From CAZHJE01 sp964532965 (lineage in GTDB: Bacteria; Patescibacteriota; WWE3; UBA101185; UBA10185): a stretch of 10,241 nucleotides of DNA. The stretch's first letter is position 1, and each line of letters opens with the position of its first letter. A program made the position numbers and the translations under genes. The DNA is taken from contig CAZHJE010000028.1 of NCBI GenBank assembly GCA_964532965.1, positions 1 to 10,241 of the forward strand, given 5' to 3'. The notes under the pieces are model-generated. The model worked only from the letters and a program-made list of their open reading frames with translations. It was not told where the DNA came from and ran no database searches. Of this stretch, positions 1-5,323 are shown one piece after another.

Positions 1-55
1 GAGCGCTGCCCTGTCACGGCAGAGGTCGCGGGTTCGAGCCCCGTTGGTCCCGCCA
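1..55 (+). tRNA. tRNA-Asp (anticodon GTC), 5' part outside the window
   Basis: Only the 3' two thirds are visible. The anticodon stem CTGCC (6-10) pairs with GGCAG (18-22) around the loop CTGTCAC, giving anticodon GTC at 13-15, which decodes Asp. The T arm pairs GCGGG with CCCGT (one G-T pair) around TTCGAGC. The acceptor 3' strand TGGTCCC is followed by discriminator G and an encoded CCA (53-55). G as discriminator and GUC as anticodon are normal for bacterial tRNA-Asp. The 5' acceptor strand and most of the D arm lie before base 1. Confidence 0.95.
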
Positions 56-80
56 GAAAATATTCTGGTTTTACTTTTTT
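53..80 (+). terminator. Rho-independent terminator after tRNA-Asp, stem shared with its CCA end
   Basis: CCAGAA (53-58) and TTCTGG (63-68) form a perfect 6-bp stem with an AATA loop, followed by a T-rich tract (69-80, TTTT-AC-TTTTTT). The 5' arm begins with the tRNA's own CCA, so forming the hairpin and maturing the tRNA end compete for the same bases. The stem is short and A/T-rich in its inner half, but the arrangement with the T tract is classical. Confidence 0.7.
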
Positions 81-98
81 TATTGCCCACTGTATAAA
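70..98 (+). promoter_or_regulatory. Possible promoter of the LysM gene
   Basis: TTTACT (70-75) and TATAAA (93-98) are 17 nt apart and resemble sigma-70 -35 and -10 boxes. The -35 candidate lies within the T tract of the preceding terminator. The implied start of transcription is near 105, leaving a leader of about 10 nt with no real Shine-Dalgarno sequence. AT-rich DNA gives such matches easily, so this is tentative. Confidence 0.35.
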
Positions 99-114
99 AT
101 TTAGAGAAAAAATT

Positions 115-681
115 ATGAGTGAAGAAACAAATGAAGAAATAAAAATAGAAAATAACACTAACAATCCTAAGCCAAATGGCAAAGATAAATTAGCATTTAT
201 TACATCAATAGTTTTTCTAATAGCGCTAGGTGTACTTGGATATAGATATTTTAACAGTTCAAGTAGTTTAAATTTAAATCCAGTTGAGCAACAGTTAACA
301 AATATTGGTAATACAATATCTCAAAGCATAGAAGACACAAAAGATATGTTAGCAGATACTAACGAAGAAGAGGCTGGGGAAATAAGTTCGACAAGTACAA
401 CAAGAGAAAGCGAAGAAAAAATGACTATTTCAAATGGCACAAATAGCATGATAGATACTTATTGGGTAGCAAATGATTATCAAGCAGGAGATATTAAAGA
501 TGGCAGTTATACAGTAAAAAGCGGAGACACATTATGGGAAATAGCAGAAGCAGTATATGGTAATGGGGCAGCATGGACAAATATATTAAATGCTAATTCA
601 GCAAGCATTGGTTATTTGGCAAATGGGCAACAAGCATTAATATTTCCGGGGCAAATGTTAACACTTCCTAGTATTACATAA
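115..681 (+). CDS. Membrane-anchored LysM domain protein
   Basis: The 188-residue product has an acidic, Asn-rich cytoplasmic N-terminus, one membrane segment at about residues 26-44, a low-complexity Ser/Thr/Glu-rich linker (about 48-125), and a single C-terminal LysM domain (131-184). The LysM domain opens with YTVKSGDTLWEIA and closes with FPGQMLTLP, both typical of the family. LysM domains bind N-acetylglucosamine-containing glycans such as peptidoglycan, so the protein probably tethers the membrane to the wall from outside. No catalytic domain is present. The ATG at 115 is the first in frame, and no convincing Shine-Dalgarno sequence precedes it. It stands alone between two tRNA genes. 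The LysM assignment is secure; the binding role is inferred from the family. Confidence 0.9.
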   Translation: MSEETNEEIKIENNTNNPKPNGKDKLAFITSIVFLIALGVLGYRYFNSSSSLNLNPVEQQLTNIGNTISQSIEDTKDMLADTNEEEAGEISSTSTTRESEEKMTISNGTNSMIDTYWVANDYQAGDIKDGSYTVKSGDTLWEIAEAVYGNGAAWTNILNANSASIGYLANGQQALIFPGQMLTLPSIT

Positions 682-713
682 CAGATTGATTTAAGATATT
701 ATCGTATGTATAT

Positions 714-788
714 GCGGGTGTGGCTCAATGGTAGAGTGTCGCCTTCCCAAGGCGAAGGTTGGGGGTTCGAGTCCCCTCACCCGCTCCA
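714..788 (+). tRNA. tRNA-Gly (anticodon CCC)
   Basis: This is a complete cloverleaf. Acceptor GCGGGTG (714-720) pairs with CACCCGC (778-784), the discriminator is T, and CCA is encoded (786-788). The anticodon stem TCGCC/GGCGA (739-743/751-755) closes the loop TTCCCAA with anticodon CCC at 746-748, reading GGG. The T arm GGGGG/CCCCT surrounds TTCGAGT. The last 11 bases of the gene recur with the same flanking T at 1609-1620 (see the repeat entries). A weak TATTAT at 697-702 could be its -10 box. Confidence 0.97.
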
Positions 789-795
789 TACGGGA
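778..795 (+). repeat. Direct repeat, copy 1: 3' end of tRNA-Gly (attL-like)
   Basis: CACCCGCTCCATACGGGA covers the 3' acceptor strand, discriminator and CCA of tRNA-Gly plus 7 downstream bases. It matches copy 2 (1609-1626) at 16 of 18 positions, the first 12 being exact. The match does not extend leftward into the T arm. Confidence 0.8.
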
Positions 796-821
796 TGGCA
801 CCCCTATCAGAGTGCCTATTC

Positions 822-1484
822 TTACTGTAGCTCATCTTTAAGTTGACCCAGATTTAGTATCTGGTCATTTACTTCACAGTACGGTAGGCCATGTGTTTCT
901 ATGTATTTACCACGTATGCTTTCGCACGCCTTATTAAAGGCAATACAGCCCTGATGCATTAAAAATACTCCCGGCATATAGGTTTCAAACTCACTATCGT
1001 AGTTTGTTGGACAGTTACACTCATAAAACTCCTTTGACCACCACCCGCCTCCACTTTCACAATAGCCTTTCTTGGTTTCTTCATTTTCCAGTTCGGATTT
1101 TGGCAAATCTCTATCTATACATTCTATAAAATAACGGTTTAGTATTGGCATTCCCACTGTGTCTTTATTTGGTCCAGGATATTCATACTTCGGTTCGCAA
1201 TAAACATTGTCGATACACTCGTTTTCTTGAAGATCTAAACACGTATAACTTATGCTAAGCAAAGGTGACTTAGAAAATGACACTGGAATATAACCTTTAA
1301 AATAACCATACTCAGTATTTTCACACTTATAGTCACAGCTTGAAAACTGACAATTACTACCAGTTGCACTCGTACACTCTTCAAGAGTTTTATAGACCGG
1401 TTTATATCTCGATTGATATTTTTTAAAAGTTACTAAACCCAAGGTAATCACGAGAATTGTAATAAATAGCACATACCGCCTCAT
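822..1484 (-). CDS. Cysteine-rich, membrane-anchored extracellular protein of unknown function
   Basis: I do not recognise this 220-residue protein. A basic N-terminus (MRRY) and one hydrophobic segment (about 4-20) look like a signal anchor placing the rest outside the cell. The outer part contains 14 cysteines (37, 45, 50, 54, 82, 90, 96, 122, 142, 156, 158, 180, 187, 203), an even number consistent with seven disulfides, in a small, probably disulfide-stabilised fold. The stretch CESGGGWWSKEFYECNCP (142-159) has closely spaced Cys, Gly and Trp. No enzymatic motif is visible. The ATG at 1484 follows TATAAT by exactly 6 nt, so translation is probably leaderless from this codon. The gene lies alone, convergent with tRNA-Gly, between the two copies of the tRNA-Gly 3' end, and may be an acquired gene. 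Confidence 0.75.
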   Translation of the reverse strand: MRRYVLFITILVITLGLVTFKKYQSRYKPVYKTLEECTSATGSNCQFSSCDYKCENTEYGYFKGYIPVSFSKSPLLSISYTCLDLQENECIDNVYCEPKYEYPGPNKDTVGMPILNRYFIECIDRDLPKSELENEETKKGYCESGGGWWSKEFYECNCPTNYDSEFETYMPGVFLMHQGCIAFNKACESIRGKYIETHGLPYCEVNDQILNLGQLKDELQ

Positions 1485-1498
1485 ATTTTAATTATACA
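1485..1498 (-). promoter_or_regulatory. -10 box for a probable leaderless mRNA of the cysteine-rich gene
   Basis: Read on the minus strand, a consensus TATAAT (1496-1491), with TG directly before it, is followed by TAAAAT and then the ATG start. Initiation about 7 nt after the -10 box would begin the RNA at or beside the A of ATG, leaving no leader. GATACA (1520-1515) is a weak -35 candidate at an 18-nt spacing. The 15-mer TATAATTAAAATATG is identical at the galU start (2565-2579). Confidence 0.65.
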
Positions 1499-1608
1499 GA
1501 AAATTACTTTACTATGTATCAGTTTCCTTCTTTTTTGCTCAATACGTCTCCATCAACTTGTGGAAATATGCTAAGATCTAATCAGACTGGCGTTCAAAAT
1601 AATGCGAG

Positions 1609-1626
1609 CACCCGCTCCATCCGCGA
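1609..1626 (+). repeat. Direct repeat, copy 2: stray copy of the tRNA-Gly 3' end (attR-like)
   Basis: CACCCGCTCCATCCGCGA repeats the tRNA-Gly 3' terminus (778-795) with two mismatches in 18. No tRNA can be folded here: nothing upstream pairs with this acceptor strand, and there is no proper T arm. It lies just upstream of the gene starting at 1653. Its GC-rich composition in an AT-rich region makes a chance 12-nt match less likely. Confidence 0.75.
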
Positions 1627-1637
1627 CAGAAATAACT

Positions 1638-1644
1638 AGAAAGG
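1638..1644 (+). promoter_or_regulatory. Shine-Dalgarno-like site deciding the start at 1653
   Basis: AGAAAGG lies 8 nt before the ATG at 1653. An in-frame ATG at 1602 would add 17 residues encoded partly by the repeat at 1609-1626 and has no such site, so 1653 is preferred. Confidence 0.5.
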
Positions 1645-1652
1645 TACATAAA

Positions 1653-2423
1653 ATGACAAAAAACATTCCAACAATTGAAATCGCTAAAGCGTATTTGATT
1701 GCTGAATTAAGTAAAATATTTTCTGAAGACAACATGCAAAATGGGTTGGAAGATGGTATCGCTAAACTACCAGAAAGTGAGATATGGCGGTTGTTGGAAG
1801 CATTATCTTTTACATACAGGTTAAATGCAGTTTTCTGGATAGTTAGTGATGATAGTTTTGTTTGGAGTAAAGAAGAAATTGATTGCAACAAACTGCTACT
1901 CACAGGAATGGGTCCGAAAATAGACAAAGTTACACACTCTGACCTTATTAATAGAAACCCACTTAAATTTCGTGATTATTTAATTGAGTACTTTAAAAAA
2001 CACCCTGATGATGATCCAGAAGGCTTGGGTCAGTTTAGACCAAAAGGGGTAAAAATTAAATATCCAATAATCCTCGTAACCGAAAAGGGCGAAAAATTTC
2101 CTTTATTAGATGGTTCAAACAGACTTATGGCGCATTTGTTAGCAGGAAACAAAACCATAACAGCCTACGTTGGTAAAAAAGTCAAAACCGGAAAAATGAA
2201 ACTAGGTGACAGCTCTTTTTTGTTGTTAAGACAAGTTTATGAAAAAGGGGATGATATTACAAAACAAGCGGTCATAACTATTGTCAAAGAACTTGTAAAA
2301 GCAAGTTCTGATGGAGAAAATGCTGTAGAAACTTATTGGATAGCTCATTCAAGAGATGAAAAACTTAAAGAAGTCGGCAAACAGATTTTATCGGAAGTCA
2401 GTAAACCTCTAATTTCTAAATGA
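1653..2423 (+). CDS. Protein with a ParB/sulfiredoxin-like nuclease-fold motif
   Basis: The product has 256 residues from the preferred start. An N-terminal, largely helical part (1-110) precedes a segment where KYPIILVTEKGEKFPLLDGS (136-155) runs into NRLMAHLLAG and a strand ITAYVGKK (169-176). The LLDGSNR...A...G...AYV pattern resembles the DGxHR-A-G signature of ParB N-terminal/sulfiredoxin-fold proteins, with Asn where His is common. A helical C-terminal part follows (about 187-256). There is no helix-turn-helix and no ParA partner next to it, so chromosome partitioning is not implied; many stand-alone members of this fold have unknown roles. It ends in TGA. If the tRNA-Gly repeat marks an insertion, this gene would originally have lain directly downstream of tRNA-Gly. 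The gene is secure; the family assignment is moderate. Confidence 0.7.
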   Translation: MTKNIPTIEIAKAYLIAELSKIFSEDNMQNGLEDGIAKLPESEIWRLLEALSFTYRLNAVFWIVSDDSFVWSKEEIDCNKLLLTGMGPKIDKVTHSDLINRNPLKFRDYLIEYFKKHPDDDPEGLGQFRPKGVKIKYPIILVTEKGEKFPLLDGSNRLMAHLLAGNKTITAYVGKKVKTGKMKLGDSSFLLLRQVYEKGDDITKQAVITIVKELVKASSDGENAVETYWIAHSRDEKLKEVGKQILSEVSKPLISK

Positions 2424-2458
2424 TTAAACCTAGAATACAACTTTTCACAAATTTATTA

Positions 2459-2464
2459 TACAAT
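2459..2464 (+). promoter_or_regulatory. Possible -10 box of tRNA-Thr
   Basis: TACAAT within a TATACAAT context ends 10 nt before the mature tRNA 5' end, which would give a very short precursor leader. No well-spaced -35 box is evident. Confidence 0.35.
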
Positions 2465-2474
2465 AGTCGAGAAT

Positions 2475-2549
2475 GCCGTCCTAGCTTAATGGTAGAGCAG
2501 CTGTATCGTAAACAGCAGGTTGTGGGTTCGATTCCCACGGACGGCTCCA
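2475..2549 (+). tRNA. tRNA-Thr (anticodon CGT)
   Basis: Acceptor GCCGTCC (2475-2481) pairs perfectly with GGACGGC (2539-2545), the discriminator is T, and CCA is encoded (2547-2549). The anticodon stem GCTGT/ACAGC (2500-2504/2512-2516) closes the loop ATCGTAA with anticodon CGT at 2507-2509, reading ACG (Thr). The T arm GTGGG/CCCAC surrounds TTCGATT. The galU promoter starts only 12 nt after the CCA, so the two genes are packed end to end. Confidence 0.95.
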
Positions 2550-2561
2550 TTGGATAATCTT

Positions 2562-2576
2562 TGCTATAATTAAAAT
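2562..2576 (+). promoter_or_regulatory. Extended -10 promoter for a probable leaderless galU mRNA
   Basis: TGCTATAAT (2562-2570) is a perfect extended -10 element, which can work without a -35 box; any -35 would fall inside tRNA-Thr. TAAAAT separates it from the ATG at 2577, so RNA should begin at the start codon. No Shine-Dalgarno sequence fits in this space. Confidence 0.7.
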
Positions 2577-3482
2577 ATGAAAGATCAAAATAGAAAAATA
2601 ACAAAAGCAGTTATAGCCCTAGCAGGATACGGTACAAGATTTTTACCCGCAACAAAAAACCAACCTAAAGAAATGCTACCAATTATCGATAAACCTATCG
2701 TACATTATCTTGTAGAAGAAGCAGTTAGCTCTGGCATAAAAGATATAATTTTAGTAACTAGGCACGGCAGCGGCATATTAGAAGACTACTTTGATAACCA
2801 TTATGAACTTGAAGATACACTAGAAAAAGCAGGTAAAACAGATAGATTAGAAATGGTTAGAGAAATTCCAAAAATGGCAAACTTTGTCTATGTTAGACAA
2901 AAAAAGCATTTACCATATGGAAATGCAACACCCCTAATTACCATAAAGGACCTTGTAGATGACGACGAGGCTTTTGTATATATGTTTGGGGACGATTTAA
3001 CAATCTCTCAAACACCTGTTACAAAGCAGTTAATAGATATATATGAAAAGTATAATCCAAGTGCAGTACTTGGCGTACAGTGGGTTCCTGACAGCGAAGT
3101 TGAAAGATACGGAACTGTGAAATATAAAGAAAATGCTGACTATGAGTATGAGATAGAGGCTGGATACGAAAAACTCCCACTAGGAAAAAATCCGTCAAAC
3201 ATGTCTCAATTTGGTAGGTTTGTTTTTTCGTACGATGTAGTTGAAAAGGCATTAGCATCACCAACTGGAAAAGATGATGAACTTTGGGTATTGGATATAT
3301 TAAACGCACTTGCACAAGAAGGTAAAAAAGTCATTGCACAGCCTATAGATGGTGAGTGGTTAACAACAGGCGATCCGTTACGATATCTTAAAGCAACATT
3401 TAAATTTGCGTTAGCAAGAAATGATATAAACAAAGACTTAAGCGAGTTTTTAAACCAGGAACTAAATAATGAAAAAAACTAA
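2577..3482 (+). CDS. galU: UTP-glucose-1-phosphate uridylyltransferase
   Basis: The 301-residue product, about the usual length for bacterial GalU, joins UTP and glucose-1-phosphate to give UDP-glucose, the donor for surface glycans. The nucleotide-binding signature AGYGTRFLPATK (16-27) is followed by PKEMLPIIDKP (30-40) and VEEA (46-49). YGNATPL (114-120) and GDDL (138-141) match the conserved nucleotide- and metal-binding region, GRFVF (213-217) is the later core strand, and GEWLTTGDP (259-267) the C-terminal conserved block. All key blocks are present. Tyr at position 18 replaces the more common Leu in AGLGTR. The start is fixed by the -10 box 6 nt upstream. Its end overlaps the next gene by 14 nt, so the two form one operon. 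The family assignment is strong; CDP-glucose or dTDP-glucose pyrophosphorylases are less likely. Confidence 0.93.
   Translation: MKDQNRKITKAVIALAGYGTRFLPATKNQPKEMLPIIDKPIVHYLVEEAVSSGIKDIILVTRHGSGILEDYFDNHYELEDTLEKAGKTDRLEMVREIPKMANFVYVRQKKHLPYGNATPLITIKDLVDDDEAFVYMFGDDLTISQTPVTKQLIDIYEKYNPSAVLGVQWVPDSEVERYGTVKYKENADYEYEIEAGYEKLPLGKNPSNMSQFGRFVFSYDVVEKALASPTGKDDELWVLDILNALAQEGKKVIAQPIDGEWLTTGDPLRYLKATFKFALARNDINKDLSEFLNQELNNEKN
3457..3460 (+). promoter_or_regulatory. Shine-Dalgarno site inside the galU 3' end
   Basis: AGGA lies 8 nt before the ATG at 3469, within the last codons of galU, and supports coupled translation of the downstream gene. Confidence 0.55.
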
Positions 3483-4176
3483 TCCAATCGAATTAGAACA
3501 AAAATTAAAAAAAACACTACTTGCAATAGTTGTTCTGCCTGCATTTATCATTACATCTTTTGTATTCTTTGGGCCAACTATTGGTAGACTATTTGGCTTA
3601 TTTTCCGAAAATAGAAATGCACAACCTAACACACGCACATTGCTTCCAGAAACACCAATATTTAAAGACATACCCTCTGCTACAAATAAAGACCGTATAG
3701 ACATAAATGGATATGCCACATCTGGAACTACAATTAAACTTTTTGTTAACGGACCAGAAGTAGCAAATACTTTGACTACTGGCGATGGTGTATTTGAGTT
3801 CAAAGATATTCAACTAAGCGATGGGAAAAATACACTATTTGCAAAAGCATATGATGACCAAAATGTAGAAAGCGAAAAATCAGAAACATTAACACTGCTG
3901 GTAGATAAGAAAGCACCAGAACTTGAACTAACTTCACCAAAAGATAAAGAGACAGTTAGAAACCTTAATGAAAGAGTAAACATTATTGGTAAAGTAAATG
4001 AAAAAGCAACAATCAAAATAAATGATAGGTTAGCAATATTGAAACCCGATATGACTTTTGATTTTCTGCTTGGGGTTAAAGAAGGAACTATCGAAATAAA
4101 AATACAAGCAACTGATGAAGCAGGCAATACAAAAGAAGAAACAATAACAATTAAGTACGAAAAAAAGAGTAGCTAG
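3469..4176 (+). CDS. Membrane-anchored protein with two Ig-like (glucodextranase B-type) domains
   Basis: The 235-residue product has a short basic N-terminus, one membrane segment (about 16-38) and an extracytoplasmic part holding two beta-sandwich domains of the Big/glucodextranase-B type. The first spans about 60-146 (INGYATSGTTIKLFVNG; FEFKDIQLSDGKNTLFAKAYD) and the second about 149-230 (APELELTSPKD; TFDFLLGVKEGTIEIKIQAT, then DEAGN). The pattern of a strand, 'ATIKIND', 'F.F...L..G...I.I.A.D.AGN' and a final strand is typical of these modules, which act as spacers or adhesion/carbohydrate-binding units; no catalytic residues are visible. It overlaps galU by 14 nt and its last 26 nt overlap the convergent ligase gene. 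Linkage to GalU suggests a surface-glycan role, which is an inference. Confidence 0.82.
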   Translation: MKKTNPIELEQKLKKTLLAIVVLPAFIITSFVFFGPTIGRLFGLFSENRNAQPNTRTLLPETPIFKDIPSATNKDRIDINGYATSGTTIKLFVNGPEVANTLTTGDGVFEFKDIQLSDGKNTLFAKAYDDQNVESEKSETLTLLVDKKAPELELTSPKDKETVRNLNERVNIIGKVNEKATIKINDRLAILKPDMTFDFLLGVKEGTIEIKIQATDEAGNTKEETITIKYEKKSS

Positions 4177-5323
4177 AAATACAAAATAGTATAATCCATA
4201 AAAACATCGTTTGGGGATAAAATATCAGATTAATAAACTGCGATTGCACTAATATTCCTAATATCAAAGCCATACTCAATGTATTTGGACTTGTCAGCGG
4301 TAGCAAAAAAGCACATAAAAACAGCACAAAACCAATAACACCAGTTGTTGCTAAGACAAATAACAAGCTTGAATCGGCACCTGCACCAGAATTACCCCCT
4401 AAATTGTCATATCCGATATAGCCATAATCTACTTGAACATATCTAAAATAGTTAAAACCAACACCAAATACTAAATTGTCTTTTGCGATGTCATAAGTAT
4501 TTCTCCATGAGATCACTCTAAAATGTGCCGAATCAGATGGATCTGTTATTCCAACTAGTCTAGTTTGAATACGTGGTACAAAAAAATACGCGCTAAACAT
4601 AATACAAACAGCAATCAGTAATAACCATCTATTTTTAAGAAGTCCATATACTAATATAATTGTTGCAGACATAAGCCACGAACTGCGGGAAAATGTTAAT
4701 ATAATGCCACTTAGCAAAATTAGCGGTACTAAAATCAATATTTTTTTAACTTTAATGTCTTTCAAATACCTTTCAATAAATAATAATAAACAAATATTCA
4801 GATAAGCGCCTAAAAAATTGGGATCAAAAAAAGTTGAAGCTAGTCTGTTTTTATGAGGATCCCACCCATAAATTGGGTTTAAAACGCTAAAATCAGGAAG
4901 AAGCAGTAGTTGCATGTAGCCAAGAATGGTTAATACTACACCAGAAGCTATTATAGACTTAAAGAGTGTATCTACAGATATACTTTTTTGAAGCAACATG
5001 TTAAATACAACAACACCACACAGAAGATATATTAAAAAACGTAAAAGATATGAATTAGCTACTAAATTTACTTCCATTCCATATTGATGACTTTTTAAAA
5101 TATTACAAACAAAAGCCCACATAAAAAAGATAAGAAATAACACTAGATATTTTGGAATATAAAAATGGTTTTTTTTAAGAATAATGGTAAAAATACCTAC
5201 GAATACAAAAAGGGCTATAAGCAGGTCAAATATGTAAATATTTAAACCACTACTTTTTGATAAAGCCACAAATTGGTTAAGTGTAAGTGCTATAAGAACA
5301 CTATAATAAAAAAATTTAAGCAT
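4151..5323 (-). CDS. O-antigen ligase/polymerase-like membrane protein (Wzy_C/WaaL family)
   Basis: The product has 390 residues from the preferred ATG and about ten or more membrane segments throughout. Family features are RLASTFFDPNFLGAYL (about 163-178 of this start), TFSRSSWL after the central helices, a large periplasmic-type loop containing GVGFNYFRY, and ADSSLLFVLATTGVIG before the last helices. These match the O-antigen ligase/polymerase family, whose members transfer undecaprenyl-linked glycan to an acceptor or polymerise it outside the membrane. Without an outer membrane the acceptor would be a wall polymer or protein (inference). A TTG 24 nt upstream is an alternative start, but ATG at 5323 overlaps the flippase stop by 8 nt (ATGCTTAA), fitting translational coupling. 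It is the last gene of the operon and overlaps the convergent gene by 26 nt. Confidence 0.85.
   Translation of the reverse strand: MLKFFYYSVLIALTLNQFVALSKSSGLNIYIFDLLIALFVFVGIFTIILKKNHFYIPKYLVLFLIFFMWAFVCNILKSHQYGMEVNLVANSYLLRFLIYLLCGVVVFNMLLQKSISVDTLFKSIIASGVVLTILGYMQLLLLPDFSVLNPIYGWDPHKNRLASTFFDPNFLGAYLNICLLLFIERYLKDIKVKKILILVPLILLSGIILTFSRSSWLMSATIILVYGLLKNRWLLLIAVCIMFSAYFFVPRIQTRLVGITDPSDSAHFRVISWRNTYDIAKDNLVFGVGFNYFRYVQVDYGYIGYDNLGGNSGAGADSSLLFVLATTGVIGFVLFLCAFLLPLTSPNTLSMALILGILVQSQFINLIFYPQTMFLWIILFCISSYSFFRT

Larger units (their letters stand above)
789..1620. mobile_element. Possible small tRNA-Gly-targeted insertion carrying one cysteine-rich gene
   Basis: The segment between the intact tRNA-Gly and the second copy of its 3' end is about 831 bp and holds a single opposite-strand gene. 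Tyrosine-recombinase elements that insert at tRNA 3' ends keep the tRNA whole on one side and leave a fragment of its 3' end on the other, which is the geometry seen here. Against this, no integrase lies within or next to it, the repeat is short, and a near-match (CACCCGCCTCCA, about 1042-1053) occurs inside the enclosed gene, showing that similar strings can arise by chance. Gene GC is about 37% by hand count, against about 33% for the LysM gene; the difference is small. Confidence 0.3.

Noticed and set aside
797..816. Hairpin GGCAC/GTGCC with a 10-nt loop after tRNA-Gly, a possible terminator
   Set aside because: The stem is only 5 bp, the loop is large, and no T tract follows on either strand.
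1561..1620. A possible degenerate second tRNA ending at 1619
   Set aside because: No matching 5' acceptor strand, anticodon arm or T arm can be drawn; only the 3' terminal stretch resembles a tRNA.
1571..1927. Minus-strand reading frame of 118 codons
   Set aside because: It lies opposite the ParB/Srx-like gene, has no recognisable domain, and would cover that gene's Shine-Dalgarno site.
2416..2604. Minus-strand reading frame containing PSVGIEPTTCCLRYSC
   Set aside because: It is the antisense translation of tRNA-Thr, a common mis-annotation, and lies over the tRNA and the galU promoter.
3019..4127. Several minus-strand frames opposite galU and the Ig-like gene
   Set aside because: All lie antisense to well-supported genes, have no domain signature or start signal, and show shadow-like Ser/Phe-rich composition.
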